Shown here one piece after another: positions 1 to 12,978 of a stretch of 64,000 nt of DNA. Under the pieces are notes generated by a model. The model made no database searches. It saw nothing but the letters and a program-made list of their open reading frames with translations, and was not told where the DNA came from. The stretch's first letter is position 1; every line of letters begins with the position of its first letter. The position numbers were made by a program, and so were the translations under genes. The DNA is taken from positions 310,001 to 374,000 of the forward strand of contig NW_026893635.1 of the NCBI RefSeq assembly GCF_032452875.1, written 5' to 3'. Source of the stretch: Bos javanicus. Lineage: Eukaryota > Chordata > Mammalia > Artiodactyla > Bovidae.

Positions 1-236
1 TGGAGGCAGTAAACAAAGACCTGAGTAGGCACGAATCAAACAGTCAGCAGGCAATAATCATGGAACTCAGGTGTGAGGAATCATGCTGCTCAGCTGGCAA
101 TAATCAAGCAGCTGAGCAGGCAGGAATTACGCAGCACAGCTGGCAATTGTCAAGCAGATGACAGGCAGGAATCGTGCAGCTCAGCTGGTAATTGTCAAGC
201 AGATGATCAGACAGTAATCACGCAGCTCAGCAGGCC
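1..236 (+). repeat. Type A block, 5' end cut by window edge
   Basis: Diverged 23-mers beginning at TGGAGGCAGTAAAC. Diagnostic variants (AAAGACCTGAG, CTGGTAATTGTC, GGCCCAGATC) are shared with the block at 10365, so the two are sister copies. Confidence 0.85.
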
Positions 237-3200
237 CAGATCACGTGACTGAGCATGCACTGTTCACGTGGCTGATCATACACTGATCACGTGATTGATC
301 ATGCACTGATCACTTGGATATCATGCACTGATCACGTGGCTGATCATACACTGTTCACGTGTCTGACCATGCACTGATCACGTGGCTGATCATACACTGC
401 TCACGTACCTGATCATGCACTGATCACGTGGCTATCATGCACTGAATACGTGGCTGAACATGCACTGTTCACGTGGCTGATCACACACCTGTCACGTGAC
501 ATATCATGCACTGATCACCTGGAACTCATGCACTGATCACGTGGCTGATCATACTCTGCTCACCAAACTCATCATGCACACATCACGTGGCTATCATGCA
601 CTGCTCACGTGGTTCGTCATGGAATGATCACGAAGCTACGATATACTGGTCACGTGACTGATCATGCACAGATCACGTAAATGATCATGCACTGTTCACG
701 TGACTGATCATGTACTGATCACGTGACTGATCATGCACTGATCACGTGGCTATCATGCTCTGCTCACGTGGCTGATCATGCAACGATCACGTAGCAACCA
801 TGTACTGGTCACGTGACTGATCATGCACTGATCACGTAATTGATCCTGCACTGATCACGTGGCTCATCACGCACTGATCCGGTGGCTGATCACACACGTA
901 TCACGTGACTGATCATGCACTGATCACGTGACTAATCATGCACTGATCACGTGGCTATCATGCACTGATCACGTGGATATCATGCACTGATCACGTGGCT
1001 GATCACACACGTATCACGTGACTGATCATGCACTGATCACGTGGCTGATCATGCACTGTCACGTGGCTATCATGCACTGATCACGTGGCACTCATGCACT
1101 GATCACGTGGCTGATCATGCACTGATCACGTGACTGATCATGCACTGATCACGTGGCTATCATGCACTGATCACGTGGCTGATCATGCAATGATCACGTA
1201 GCTACATATACTGATCACGTGACTGATCATGCACTGATCACGTGACTGATCATGCACTGATCACGTGACTGATCATGCACTGATCACGTGACTGATCATG
1301 CACTGATCACGTGGCTGATCATGCACTGATCACGTGACTGATCATGCACTGATCACGTGGCTGATCATGCACTGATCACGTGGCTGATCATGCACTGATC
1401 ACGTGGCTGATCATGCACTGATCACGTGGCTGATCATGCACTGATCACGTGGCTGATCATGCACTGATCACGTGACTGATCATGCACTGATCACGTGGCT
1501 GATCATGCACTGATCACGTGACTGATCATGCACTGATCACGTGACTGATCATGCACTGATCACGTGGCTGATCATGCACTGATCACGTGGCTGATCATGC
1601 ACTGATCACGTGGCTATCATGCACTGATCACGTGGCTGATCATGCACTGATCACGTGACTGATCATGCACTGATCACGTGGCTGATCATGCACTGATCAC
1701 GTGACTGATCATGCACTGATCACGTGGCTATCATGCACTGATCACGTGGCTGATCATGCACTGATCACGTGACTGATCATGCACTGATCACGTGGCTATC
1801 ATGCACTGATCACGTGGCTGATCATACACTGATCACGTGCCTGATCATGCACTGATCACGTGGCTGATCATGCACTGATCACGTGACTGATCATGCACTG
1901 ATCACGTGGCTATCATGCACTGATCACGTGGCTATCATGCACTGATCACGTGGCTGATCACACACCTATCACGTGACTGATCATGCACTGATCACGTGGC
2001 TATCATGCACTGATCACGTGACTGATCATGCACTGATCACGTAATATCATGCACTGATCACGTGGCTATCATGCACTGATCACGTGGCTGATCATGCACT
2101 GATCACGTGACTGATCATGCACTGATCACGTGGCTATCATGCACTGATCACGTGGCTGATCATGCACTGATCACGGACTGATCATGCACTGATCACGGGC
2201 TGATCATGCACTGATCACGTGACTGATCATGCACTGATCACGTGGCTGATCATGCACTGATCACGTGACTGATCATGCACTGATCACGTGACTGATCATG
2301 CACTGATCACGTGGCTATCATGCACTGATCACGTGGCTGATCATGCACTGATCACGTGACTGATCATGCACTGATCACGTGGCTGATCATGCACTGATCA
2401 CGTGGCTGATCATGCACTGATCACGTGACTATCATGCACTGATCACGTGGCTATCATGCACTGATCACGTGGCTGATCATGCACTGATCACGTGACTGAT
2501 CATGCACTGATCACGTGACTGATCATGCACTGATCACGTGACTGATCATGCACTGATCACGTGGCTGATCATGCACTGATCACGTGACTGATCATGCACT
2601 GATCTCGTGGCTGATCATGCACTGATCACGTGGCTATCATGCACTGATCACGTGACTAATCATGAAGTGATCACGTGGCTATCCTGCACTGATCACGTGG
2701 CACTCATGCACTGATCACGTGGCTGATCATACTCTGCTCTCGTAACTCATCATGCACACATCACGTTTCTATCATGCACTGCTCACGTGGCTCGTCATGG
2801 AATGATCACGTAGCTACATTATTCTGGTCATGTGACTGATCATGCACAGATCACGTAAATGATCACGCACTGTTCACGTGACTGATCATGTACTGATCAC
2901 GTGACTGATCATGCACTGATCAGGTGGCTGATCATGCACTGATCACGTAATTGATCATGCACTTATCATTTGGCTGATCATGCACTGATCACGTGGCTGA
3001 TGATGCACTGATCACGTAGTTGATCATGCACTGATCACGTGGCTAATCATGCAATGATCACGTGGCTGATGATGCACTGATCACGTAATTGATCATGCAC
3101 TTATCATTTGGCTGATCATGAAATGATCACGTAACTGATTATGCACTGATCACGTAATTGATCATGCACTGATCACGTGGCTGATCATGCAATGATCACG

Positions 3201-4494
3201 TGGCTGATCATGCACTGATCACGTGTCTTTCATGCACTGATCACTTGGCTGGACATACACTGATCACGTGCCTGGTCATACACTGATCACGTGGCTGATC
3301 ATGCACTTCTCACCTGACTGATTATGCACTGATTACGTGGCTATCATGCACTGATCACCTGGCTATCATGCACTGATCACGAGACTGATCATGCACTGAT
3401 CACGTGTCTATCATGCACTGATCACTTGGCTGGACATACACTGATCACGTGCCTGGTCATGCATTGATCACGTGGCTGATCATGCACTGATAACGTGATT
3501 GATCATGCACTGATCACGTGGCTATCATGCACTGATCTCCTGGCTATCATGCACAGATCACGTGAATGATCACACACCTATCAGGTGACTGATCATGCAC
3601 TGATCACGTGGCCCTCATGCACTTATCACATGATTGCGCATGCATTGTTCACGTAATAGTATGCACTGATCACGTGGCTATCATGCACTGATGACGTGGC
3701 TAATCATGCACTGATCATATGACTGATCATGCACTGATCACGTAGCTATCTTGCACTGATCACTTGGCTGATCATACACTCATCACAGGACTGATCGTGC
3801 ACTGATCAAGGCGCTGTCATGCATTGATTACATGACTCCACATGCACTGATCACGTGGATGATCATGCACTGATCACGTGACTGACCATGCACTGATCAC
3901 GTGACTGATCATGCACTGATCACGTGTCTATCATGCACTGATCACTTGGCTGGACATACACTGATCACGTGCCTGGTCATGCACTGATCACGTGGCTGAT
4001 CATGCACTGATCACGTGGCTGATCATGCACTGATCACGTGACATATCATGCACTGATCACGTGGCTATCATGCACTGATCACGTGGTTGTCATGCACTGA
4101 TCACGTGACTGATCGTTCACTGATCACGTGACTGATCATGCACTGATCACGTGACTGATCATGCACTGTTCACGTGGCTGATCATGCACTGATCACGTGA
4201 CTGATCATGCACTGATCTCGTGGCTGATCATGCACTGATCACGTGGCTATCATGCACTGATCACGTGACTAATCATGAAGTGATCACGTGGCTATCCTGC
4301 ACTGATCACGTGGATATCATGCACTGATCACGTGGCTGATCATGCAATGATCACGTAGCTACCATGCACTGATCACATGACTGATCATGCACTGATCACG
4401 TAATTGATCATGCACTGATCACCTGGCTTATCATGCATTGATCATGTGACTGATCATGTGCTGATCATGTTCGGTGTCACACACTGATCATGTG
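237..4494 (+). repeat. Satellite interval with a homogenised expansion
   Basis: The first ~300 bp follow the usual post-A-block order (CTTGGATATC, GTTCACGTGTCTGACC, CACACCTGTCACGTGACATATC). About 1020-2640 is nearly uniform 22/23-mers. From 2700 the position-specific order resumes (CATACTCTGCTC, CTCGTCATGGAATG). 3000-4494 is variant-rich, with repeated GTCTATCATGC / CTTGGCTGGACATACAC motifs. No gene seen. Confidence 0.9.
521..2700 (+). repeat. Local ~2.18-kb monomer expansion
   Basis: Positions 1-520 match 10369-10888 and 2701-3015 match 10891-11205. The sister copy therefore lacks almost exactly this segment. Both ends fall at the same HOR position (CACTCATGCACTGATCAC), as expected for unequal exchange followed by local amplification. 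Confidence 0.75.
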
Positions 4495-5280
4495 CCTCTA
4501 GAGGCCAAGAACATAGAGCTGAGTAGGCAGGAAACAGTCAGCAGGCTATAATCATGGAACTCAGCTCTGAGAAATCATGCTGCTCAGCTGGCAATAATCA
4601 AATAGGTGAGCAGGCAGGAATTACGCAGCACAGGTGGCAATTGTCAAGGAGATGGCAGGCAGGAATCGTGCAGCTCAGCTGGAAATTGTCAAGCAGATGA
4701 GCAGACAGTAATCACGCAGCTCTGCAGGCCCTGATCACGTGACTGAGCATGCACTGTTCACATGGCTGATCACACACCTATCACGTGACTGATCATGCAC
4801 TGATCACGTGGCTCTCATGCACTGATCACGTGATTGCGCATGCATTGTTCACGTAATAGTATGTACTGATCACGTGGCTATCATGCACTGAGGACGTGGC
4901 TAATCATGCACTGATCATATGACTAATCATGCACTGATCACGTAGCTATCTTGCACTGATCACTTGGCTGATCATACACTCATCAAGGGACTGATCTTGC
5001 ACTGATCAAGGCGCTATCATGCATTGATTTCATGACTCCACATGGACTGATCACGTGGACGATCATGCACTGATCACGTGACTGACCATGCACTGATCAC
5101 GTGACTGATCATGCACTGATCACGTGTCTTTCATGCACTGATCACTTGGCTGGACATACACTGATCACGTGCCTGGTCATGCACTGATCACGTGGCTGAT
5201 CATGCACTACTCACCTGACTGATTATGCACTGATTACGTGGCTATCATGCACTGATCACCTGGCTATCATGCACTGATCA
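4250..5280 (+). repeat. ~1.03-kb segment repeated at 8650-9680
   Basis: The offset is 4,400 bp. Shared rare variants include TTCGGTGTC, CCTCTAGAGGCCAAG and GGAAACAGTC in the B block, and GTCTTTCATGC downstream. Confidence 0.75.
4495..4730 (+). repeat. Type B block
   Basis: Carries B diagnostics (GAACATAGAGC, GGCTATAATC, CTGAGAAATC) plus TCTAGA and GGAAACAGTC, which it shares only with the block at 8895. Ends CTCTGCAGGCC. Confidence 0.85.
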
Positions 5281-6668
5281 CGAGACTGATCATGCACTGA
5301 TCACGTGACTGATCATGCACTGATCACGTGTCTATCATGCACTGATCACTTGGCTGGACATACACTGATCACGTGCCTGGTCATGCATTGATCACGTGGC
5401 TGATCATGCACTGATCACGTGATTGATCATGCACTGATCACGTGGCTATCATGCACTGATCTCCTGGCTATCATGCACAGATCACGTGAATGATCACACA
5501 CCTATCAGGTGACTGATCATGCACTGATCACGTGGCTCTCATGCACTTATCACGTTATTGCGCATGCATTGTTCACGTAATAGTATGCAATGTTCACGTG
5601 GCTATCATGCACTGATGACGTGGCTAATCATGCACTGATCATATGACTGATCATGCACTGATCACGTAGCTATCTTGCACTGATCACTTGGCTGATCATA
5701 CACTCATCACAGGACTGATCGTGCACTGATCAAGGCGCTGTCATGCATTGATTACATGACTCCACATGCACTGATCACTTGGATATCATGCACTGATCAC
5801 GTGGCTGATCATACACTGTTCACGTGTCTGACCATGCACTGATCACGTGGCTGATCATACACTGCTCACATAACTGATAATGCACTGATCACGTGGCTAT
5901 CATGCACTGAATACGTGGCTGAACATGCAATGTTCATGTGGCTGATCACACACCTGTCACGTGACATATCATGCACTGATCAACTGGCACTCATGCAATG
6001 ATCACGTGGCTGATCATACTCTGCTCACGAAACTCATCATGCACACATCACGTGGCTATCATGCACTGCTCACGTGGTTCTTCATGGAATGATCACGAAC
6101 CTACCATATACTGGTCACGTGACTATTCATGCATAGATCACGTAAATGATCATGCACTGTTCACGTGACTGATCTTGTACTGATCACGTCAATGATAATG
6201 CACTGATCACGTGGCTATCATGCTCTGCTCACGTGGCTGATCATGCAACGTTCACGTAGCAACCATGTAGTGGTCTCGTGACTGATCATGCACTGATCAC
6301 GTAATTGATGCTGCACTGATCACATGGCTCATCACGCACTGATCCGGTGGCTGATCACACACGTATCACCTGACTGATCATGCACTGATCACGTGGCTAT
6401 CATGCACTGATCACGTGACTTATCATGCACAAATAACCTGACTGATCATGCAGAGATCACGTGACTGATCATGCACTGATCACGTGGCTATCATGCACTG
6501 CTCACGTGGCTGATCATACAATGATCACACAGCTACCATGTACAGGTCACATGACTGATCATGCACTGATCATATAATTAATCATGCACTGATCATCTGG
6601 CTTATCATACATTGATCATGTGACTGATCATGTGCTGATCATGTTTGGTGTCACACACTGATCATGTG
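4731..6668 (+). repeat. Satellite interval
   Basis: B-type follow-on order (GTTCACATGGCTGATCACAC). Contains the GATTGCGCATGCATTGTTCA variant near 4832 and again near 5556; it also occurs near 3633. The copies mark ~1.9-kb duplications. From 5770 the order switches to A-type follow-on monomers without an A block in front. No gene seen. Confidence 0.85.
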
Positions 6669-6904
6669 CCTCTGGAGGCAATGAACATAGAGCTGAGGAG
6701 GCAGGAATCAGTCAGCAGGCTATAATCATGGAACTCAACTCTGAGAAATCATGCTGCTCAGCTGGCAATAATCAAGTAGATGAGCTGGCAGGAATTACGC
6801 AGCACAGGTGGCAATTGTCAAGGAGGTGACAGGCAGGAATCGTGCAGCTCAGCTGGCAATTGTCAAGCAGATGAGCAGACAGTAATCACGCAGCTCAGCA
6901 GGCC
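6669..6904 (+). repeat. Type B block
   Basis: Variants GAGGAGGCAGG and AAGTAGATGAGCTGG; preceded by TTTGGTGTCACACAC. 236 bp, 4 bp shorter than type A at GAATCAGTC versus GAATCAAACAGTC. Confidence 0.85.
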
Positions 6905-7938
6905 CTGATCACGTGACTGAGCATGCACTGTTCACATGGCTGATCACACACCTAATACGTGACTGATCATGCACTGATCATGTGACTGATCATGCACTGA
7001 TCACGTAGCTATCTTGCACTGATCACTTGGCTGATCATACACTCATCAAGGGACTGATTGTGCACTGATCACGGCGCTATCATGCATTGACTACATGACT
7101 CCACATGCACTGATCACGTGGATGATCATGCACTGATCACGTGACTGACCATGCACTGATCACGTGACTGATCAGGCACTAATCAAATGGCTGATCATGC
7201 ACTGATCACCTGGCACTCATGCACTTATCACGTGGCTGATCATACTCTGCTCACGAAACTCATCATGCACACAACACGTGGCTATCATGCACTGCTCCCG
7301 TGGTTCGTCATGGAATGATCACGAACCTACCATATACTGGTCACGTGACTGATAATGCACAGATCACGTAAATGATCACGCACAGTTCACGTGACTGATC
7401 ATGTACTAATCATGTGACTGATAATGCACTGATTACGTGGCTATCATGCTCTGCTCACGTGGCTGATCATGCAACGATCACGTAGCAACCATGTAGTGGT
7501 CTCGTGACTGATCATGCACTGATCACGTAATTGATCCTGCACTGATCACATGGCTCATCACGCACTAATCAGGTGGCTGAACACACACGTATCACGTGAC
7601 TGATCATGTACAGATCACGTGACTAATCATGAAGTAATCACGTGGCTATCCTGCACTGATCACGTGGATATCATGCACTGATCACGTGGCTGATCACACA
7701 CGTATCACGTGACTGATCATGCATTGATCACGTGGCTATCATGCACTGATCACGTGAATGATCATACACTAATCATGTGACAGATCATGCACTGATCACG
7801 TGGCTGATCATGCACTGATACCGTGACTGAGCATGGACTGATCACATGACTATCATGTAGTGATCACGTGACTTAATGGCTCTGATTATGTAACTGATCA
7901 TGCGCTGATCATGTTTGCTATCATACACTGATCATGTG
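6905..7938 (+). repeat. Satellite interval ending in pre-A cassette
   Basis: B-type follow-on monomers, then HOR-ordered variants, then the pre-A cassette from about 7815 (GATACCGTGACTGAGCATGG ... TTTGCTATC). No gene seen. Confidence 0.85.
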
Positions 7939-8178
7939 CCTCTGGAGGCAATAAACAAAGAGCTGAGTAGGCTCGAATCAAACAGTCAGCAGGCAATAAT
8001 CATGGAACTCAGCTGTGAGGAATCATGCTGCTCAGCTGGCAATAATCAAGCAGCTGATCAGGCAGGAATTACGCAGCACAGCTGGCAATTGTCAAGCAGA
8101 TGACAGGCAGGAATCGTGCAGCTCAGCTGGCAATTGTCAAGCAGATGAGCAGACAGTAATCACCCAGCTCAGCAGGCC
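7939..8178 (+). repeat. Type A block
   Basis: Full 240 bp. Private variants GGCTCGAATC, GCTGATCAGGC and CACCCAGCTC. The open frame across it uses a TTG start and reflects repeat periodicity, not a gene. Confidence 0.9.
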
Positions 8179-8894
8179 CAGATCACGTGACTGAGCATGC
8201 ACTGTTCACGTGGATGATCATACACTGATCACGTGATTGATCATGCACTGATCACTTGGATATCATGCACTGATCACGTGGCTGATCATACACTGTTCAC
8301 GTGTCTGACCATGCACTGCTCACGTGGCTGATCATACACTGCTCATGTAACTGATCATGCACTGATCACGTGGCTATCATGCACTGAATACGTGGCTGAA
8401 TATGCACTGTTCACGTGGCTGATCACACACCTGTCACGTGACATATCATGCACTGATCACGTGGCACTCATGCACTGATCACGTGGCTGATCATACTCTG
8501 CTCACGTAACTCATCATGCACACATCACGTGGCTACCATGCACTGCTCAAGTGGTTCGTCATGGAATGATCACAAACCTACCATATACTGGTCACGTGAC
8601 TGATCATGCACAGATCACGTAAATGATCATGCACTGTTCACGTGACTGATCATGTACTGATCACGTGACTAATCTTGAAGTGATCACGTGGCTATCCTGC
8701 ACTGATCACGTGGATATCATGCACTGATCACGTGGCTGATCATGCAATGATCACCTAGCTACCATGCACTGATCACTTGACTGATCATGCACTGATCACG
8801 TAATTGATCATGCACTGATCACCTGGCTTATCATGCATTGATCATGTGACTGATCATGTGCTGATCATGTTCGGTGTCACACACTGATCATGTG
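8179..8894 (+). repeat. Satellite interval, A-type follow-on
   Basis: Ordered variant monomers as after other A blocks (CTTGGATATC, GAATACGTGG, CATACTCTGCTC). From about 8650 it copies 4250 onward. No gene seen. Confidence 0.85.
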
Positions 8895-9680
8895 CCTCTA
8901 GAGGCCAAGAACATAGAGCTGAGTAGGCAGGAAACAGTCAGCAGGCTATAATCATGGAACTCAGCTCTGAGAAATCATGCTGCTCAGCTGGCAATAATCA
9001 AATAGTTGAGCAGGCAGGAATTACGCAGCACAGGTGGCAATTGTCAAGGAGATGGCAGGCAGGAATCGTGCAGCTCAGCTGGCAATTGTCAAGCAGATGA
9101 GCAGACAGTAATCACGCAGCTCTGCAGGCCCTGATCACGTGACTGAGCATGCACTGTTCACATGGCTGATCACACACCTATCACGTGACTGATCATGCAC
9201 TGATCACGTGGCTCTCATGCACTGATCACGTGATTGGGCATGCATTGTTCACGTAATAGTATGTACTGATCACGTGGCTATCATGCACTGATGACGTGGC
9301 TAATCATGCACTGATCATATGACTGATCATGCACTGATCACGTAGCTATCTTGCACTGATCACTTGGCTGATCATACACTCATCACGGGACTGATCGTGC
9401 ACTGATCAAGGCGCTATCATGCATTGATTACATGACTCCACATGCACTGATCACGTGGATGATCATGCACTGATCACGTGACTGACCATGCACTGATCAC
9501 GTGACTGAACATGCACTGATCACGTGTCTTTCATGCACTGATCACTTGGCTGGACATACACTGATCATGTGCCTGGTCATGCACTGATCATGTGGCTGAT
9601 CATGCACTGCTCACCTTACTGATTATGCACTGATTACGTGGCTATCATGCACTGATCACGTGGCTATCATGCACTGATCA
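8650..9680 (+). repeat. ~1.03-kb copy of 4250-5280
   Basis: Offset 4,400 bp with scattered substitutions (AATCTTGAAG for AATCATGAAG; GATCATGTGCC for GATCACGTGCC). Confidence 0.75.
8895..9130 (+). repeat. Type B block, sister of 4495
   Basis: Shares TCTAGA, CCAAGAACATAG and GGAAACAGTC with 4495; differs at AATAGTTGAGC versus AATAGGTGAGC. Confidence 0.85.
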
Positions 9681-10364
9681 CGTGACTGATCGTGCACTGA
9701 TCACGTGACTGATCATGCACTTATCACGTGTCTATCATCCACTGATCACGTGGCTATCATGCACTGATCACCTGGCTATCATGCACAGATCACGTGGCTG
9801 ATCATGCACTGATCACGTGACTGATCATGCACTGATGTCGTGGCTATCATGCACTGATCATTTGGCTGGACATACACTGATCACGTGCCTGGTCATGCAC
9901 TGATCACGTGGCTGATCATGCACTGATCACGTGACTGATCATGCACTGATCTCGTGTCTGATCATGCACTGATCACGTGGCTATCATGCACTACTCACGT
10001 GGCTGATCATGCAATGATCATGTAGCTACCATGCACTGATCACGTGACTGATCATGCACCGATCACGTGGCTGATCATGCACTGATCACATGGCTGTCAT
10101 GCACTGATCATGAGAGTGATCATGCAATGATCACGTCTATATCATGCACTGATCACATGACTGCCCATGCACTGATCACGTGGATGATCATACACTAATC
10201 ATGTGACAGATCATGCACTGATCACGTGGCTGATCATGCACTGATACCGTGACTGAGCATGGACTGATCACATGACTATCATGTAGTGATCACGTGACTT
10301 AATGGCGCTGATCATGTGACTGATCATGCGCTGATCATGTTTGCTATCATACACTGATCATATG
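9131..10364 (+). repeat. Satellite interval ending in pre-A cassette
   Basis: B-type follow-on with the GATTGGGCATGC variant near 9233, then the pre-A cassette from about 10230. No gene seen. Confidence 0.85.
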
Positions 10365-10604
10365 CCTCTGGAGGCAGTAAACAAAGACCTGAGTAGGCAC
10401 GAATCAAACAGTCAGCAGGCAATAATCATGGAACTCAGGTGTGAGGAATCATGCTGCTCAGCTGGCAATAATCAAGCAGCTGAGCAGGCAGGAATTACGC
10501 AGCACAGCTGGCAATTGTCAAGCAGATGACAGGCAGGAATCGTGCAGCTCAGCTGGTAATTGTCAAGCAGATGAACAGACAGTAATCACGCAGCTCAGCA
10601 GGCC
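10365..10604 (+). repeat. Type A block, sister of the window-start block
   Basis: Variants CAGTAAACAAAGACC, GGTAATTGTC and GGCCCAGATC match positions 1-236 at an offset of 10,368 bp. Preceded by TATGCCTCTGG instead of TGTGCCTCTGG. Confidence 0.9.
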
Positions 10605-12076
10605 CAGATCACGTGACTGAGCATGCACTGTTCACGTGGCTGATCATACACTGATCACGTGATTGATCATGCACGGATCACTTGGATATCATGCACTGAT
10701 CACGTGGCTGATCATACACTGTTCACGTGTCTGACCATGCACTGCTCACGTGGCTGATCATACACTGCTCACGTACCTGATCATGCACTGATCACGTGGC
10801 TATCATGCACTGAATACGTGGCTGAACATGCACTGTTCACGTGGCTGATCACACACCTGTCACGTGACATATCATGCACTGATCACGTGGCACTCATGCA
10901 CTGATCACGTGGCTGATCATACTCTGCTCTCGTAACTCATCCTGCACACATCACGTTTCTATCATGCACTGCTCACGTGGCTCGTCATGGAATGATCACG
11001 CAGCTACATTATTCTGGTCACGTGACTGATCATGCACAGATCACGTAAATGATCACGCACTGTTCACGTGACTGATCATGTACTGATCACGTGACTGATC
11101 ATGCACTGATCAGGTGGCTGATCATGCACTGATCACGTAATTGATCATGCACTTATCATTTGGCTGATCATGCACTGATCACGTGGCTGATGATGCACTG
11201 ATCCCGTGACTGATCATGCACTGATCACGTGGCTATCATGCACTGATCACTTGGCTGGTCATACACTGATCACATGACTGATCATGCACTGTTCACGTGA
11301 CTGATCATGTACTGATCACGTGACTGATCATGCACTGATCACGTAATTGATCATGCACTGATCACGTGGCTGATCATGCAATGATCACGTGACTGACCAT
11401 GCACTAATCACGTGACGGATCATCCACTGATCAGTTGGCTATCATGCACTGATTACTTTGCTGATGATACACTGATCACGAGACTGATCATGCACTGATC
11501 ACGTCTATATCATGCACTGATCACATGACTGCCCATGCACTGATCACCCGGATGATCATACACTGATCATGCGACAGATCATGCACTGATCACGTGGCTA
11601 TCATGCACTGCTCATGCGGCTGTTCATGCAATGATCACGTAGCTACCATGTACTGGTCATGTGAGTGATCATGCACTGTTGACCTAATTGTTCATGCACT
11701 GATCAGGTGACTTATCATGCACTGTTAACGTGAGTGATCATGCACTGATCACGTGACTGATGATGCACTGATCTCGGGGCTATCATGCACGGCTCATGTG
11801 GCTGATCATGCAATGATCACCTAGCTACCATATACTGCTCACGTGACTGATCATGCACTGATCATGTAATTGATCAGGCACTGATCATGTGGCTGATCAT
11901 GCACTGATCACATGGCTGATCATCCACTGATCACGTGACTGATCATGCACTGATCACGTGACGGATCATGCACTGATCACGTGGCTATCATGCACGGATC
12001 ACTTGGCTGGTCATACACTGATCACGTGCCTGGTCATGCACAGATTACATGACTGATCATGCACTGATCACGTGGC
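10605..12076 (+). repeat. Satellite interval before LTR unit 1
   Basis: A-type follow-on order to about 11200, then increasingly mixed variants (TTGACCTAATTG, CTCGGGGCTATC). No gene seen. Confidence 0.85.
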
Positions 12077-12542
12077 TATCATGCACTGATGACGTGACTG
12101 CGCATGCACTGATGACGTGGCTGATCAGGCACTGATCACATGGCTCATCATGCACTGATCACGTGTTTATCAGGCAATGATCAGTGACTGACAGGCGCTG
12201 ATCATGGGACTGTGCACGCACTGATCACGTGGCTATCATGCACTGATCACCTGACTGCGCATGCACTGATGACGTGGCTGTTCGGGCACTGATCACGTGT
12301 TTATCAGGCAGTGATCAGTGACTGACAGGCGCTGATCAGGGGACTCTGCACGCACTGATCAGGTGGCTGATCAGGAACTGACCACCTGACCGCACATGCA
12401 GTGATCACGTGGCTGGTCGTTCACTGATCACGTGTTTATCATACGGTGATCACGTGACTGAGAGGCGCTGATCACGTGACTGTGCCGTCAGTGATCACGT
12501 GGCTGACAGGCACTGATATCGTGACTGAGCATGCACTGATCA
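12077..12542 (+). repeat. Pre-LTR diverged satellite, unit 1
   Basis: About 466 bp of more divergent monomers not seen elsewhere except before the other two LTRs: GTGTTTATCAGGCAATGATC, GACTGACAGGCGCTGATC, GGACTGTGCACGCACTG. An internal ~160-bp repeat (GATGACGTGGCTG ... TTTATCAGGCA) occurs twice. Ends GATATCGTGACTGAGCATG, like the pre-A cassette. Confidence 0.85.
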
Positions 12543-12955
12543 TGTGCCGGGAGCCGGGGAGGCCTTCCACTCTGGACAAAGGTCATGAGGAAGAAGGCTC
12601 AGCATACGCAAATGTGGGATCGAGACTCAGGAGTCCACCCGGATATTCTCCAGGATCTCCCCCCAAAAAAACCAGAGTCTGCCTACTGTATTGCTTTGTG
12701 CTCTCACCTCTGATTTCACTGGGGGCTGTCCCCCACCACCATCTCGCTCTCTCTGTCAAAGAGTTAACTTAGAGCTCCAATTCATAAAGTTCCTTGTCAT
12801 TCTTCCCTTTAACTTCCAGCTGAGTCTCCATCTGGAGCGCGGAACCCACCACGCTTACTAATTATGCCTGGGCTGCTAAGACCCACTGGAGAAGGTGTCT
12901 AGGGTGACGCACCTTTCGCTATTCGAGAGGGCGCCTGCGGCCTACGTAAGTGGTG

Positions 12956-12978
12956 CAAACTTCTTGTCTTGAAGTTTG
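12956..12978 (+). other. 8-bp perfect inverted repeat in LTR 1
   Basis: CAAACTTC, a 7-nt loop, then GAAGTTTG. Conserved in all three LTRs. Could form a stem if transcribed or could be a protein-binding dyad; role unknown. Confidence 0.6.

Noticed and set aside
1021..2650. CRISPR array
   Set aside because: Unit repeats directly with no unique spacers, and its length and context fit satellite DNA.
7915..8103. Recurring open frame of 62-92 codons across each A block (also 10341, 16051, 19719, 25564, 38806 and others)
   Set aside because: It starts at TTG in most copies and its length follows from 23-mer phasing. It is broken by 1-bp indels in several copies (19743, 48636, 50273), and the codons show no protein-like constraint. 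Not a gene.
12100..12540. tRNA or small RNA gene in the pre-LTR segment
   Set aside because: No A/B box pair, cloverleaf or T-run terminator. The segment resolves into diverged 23-mers.
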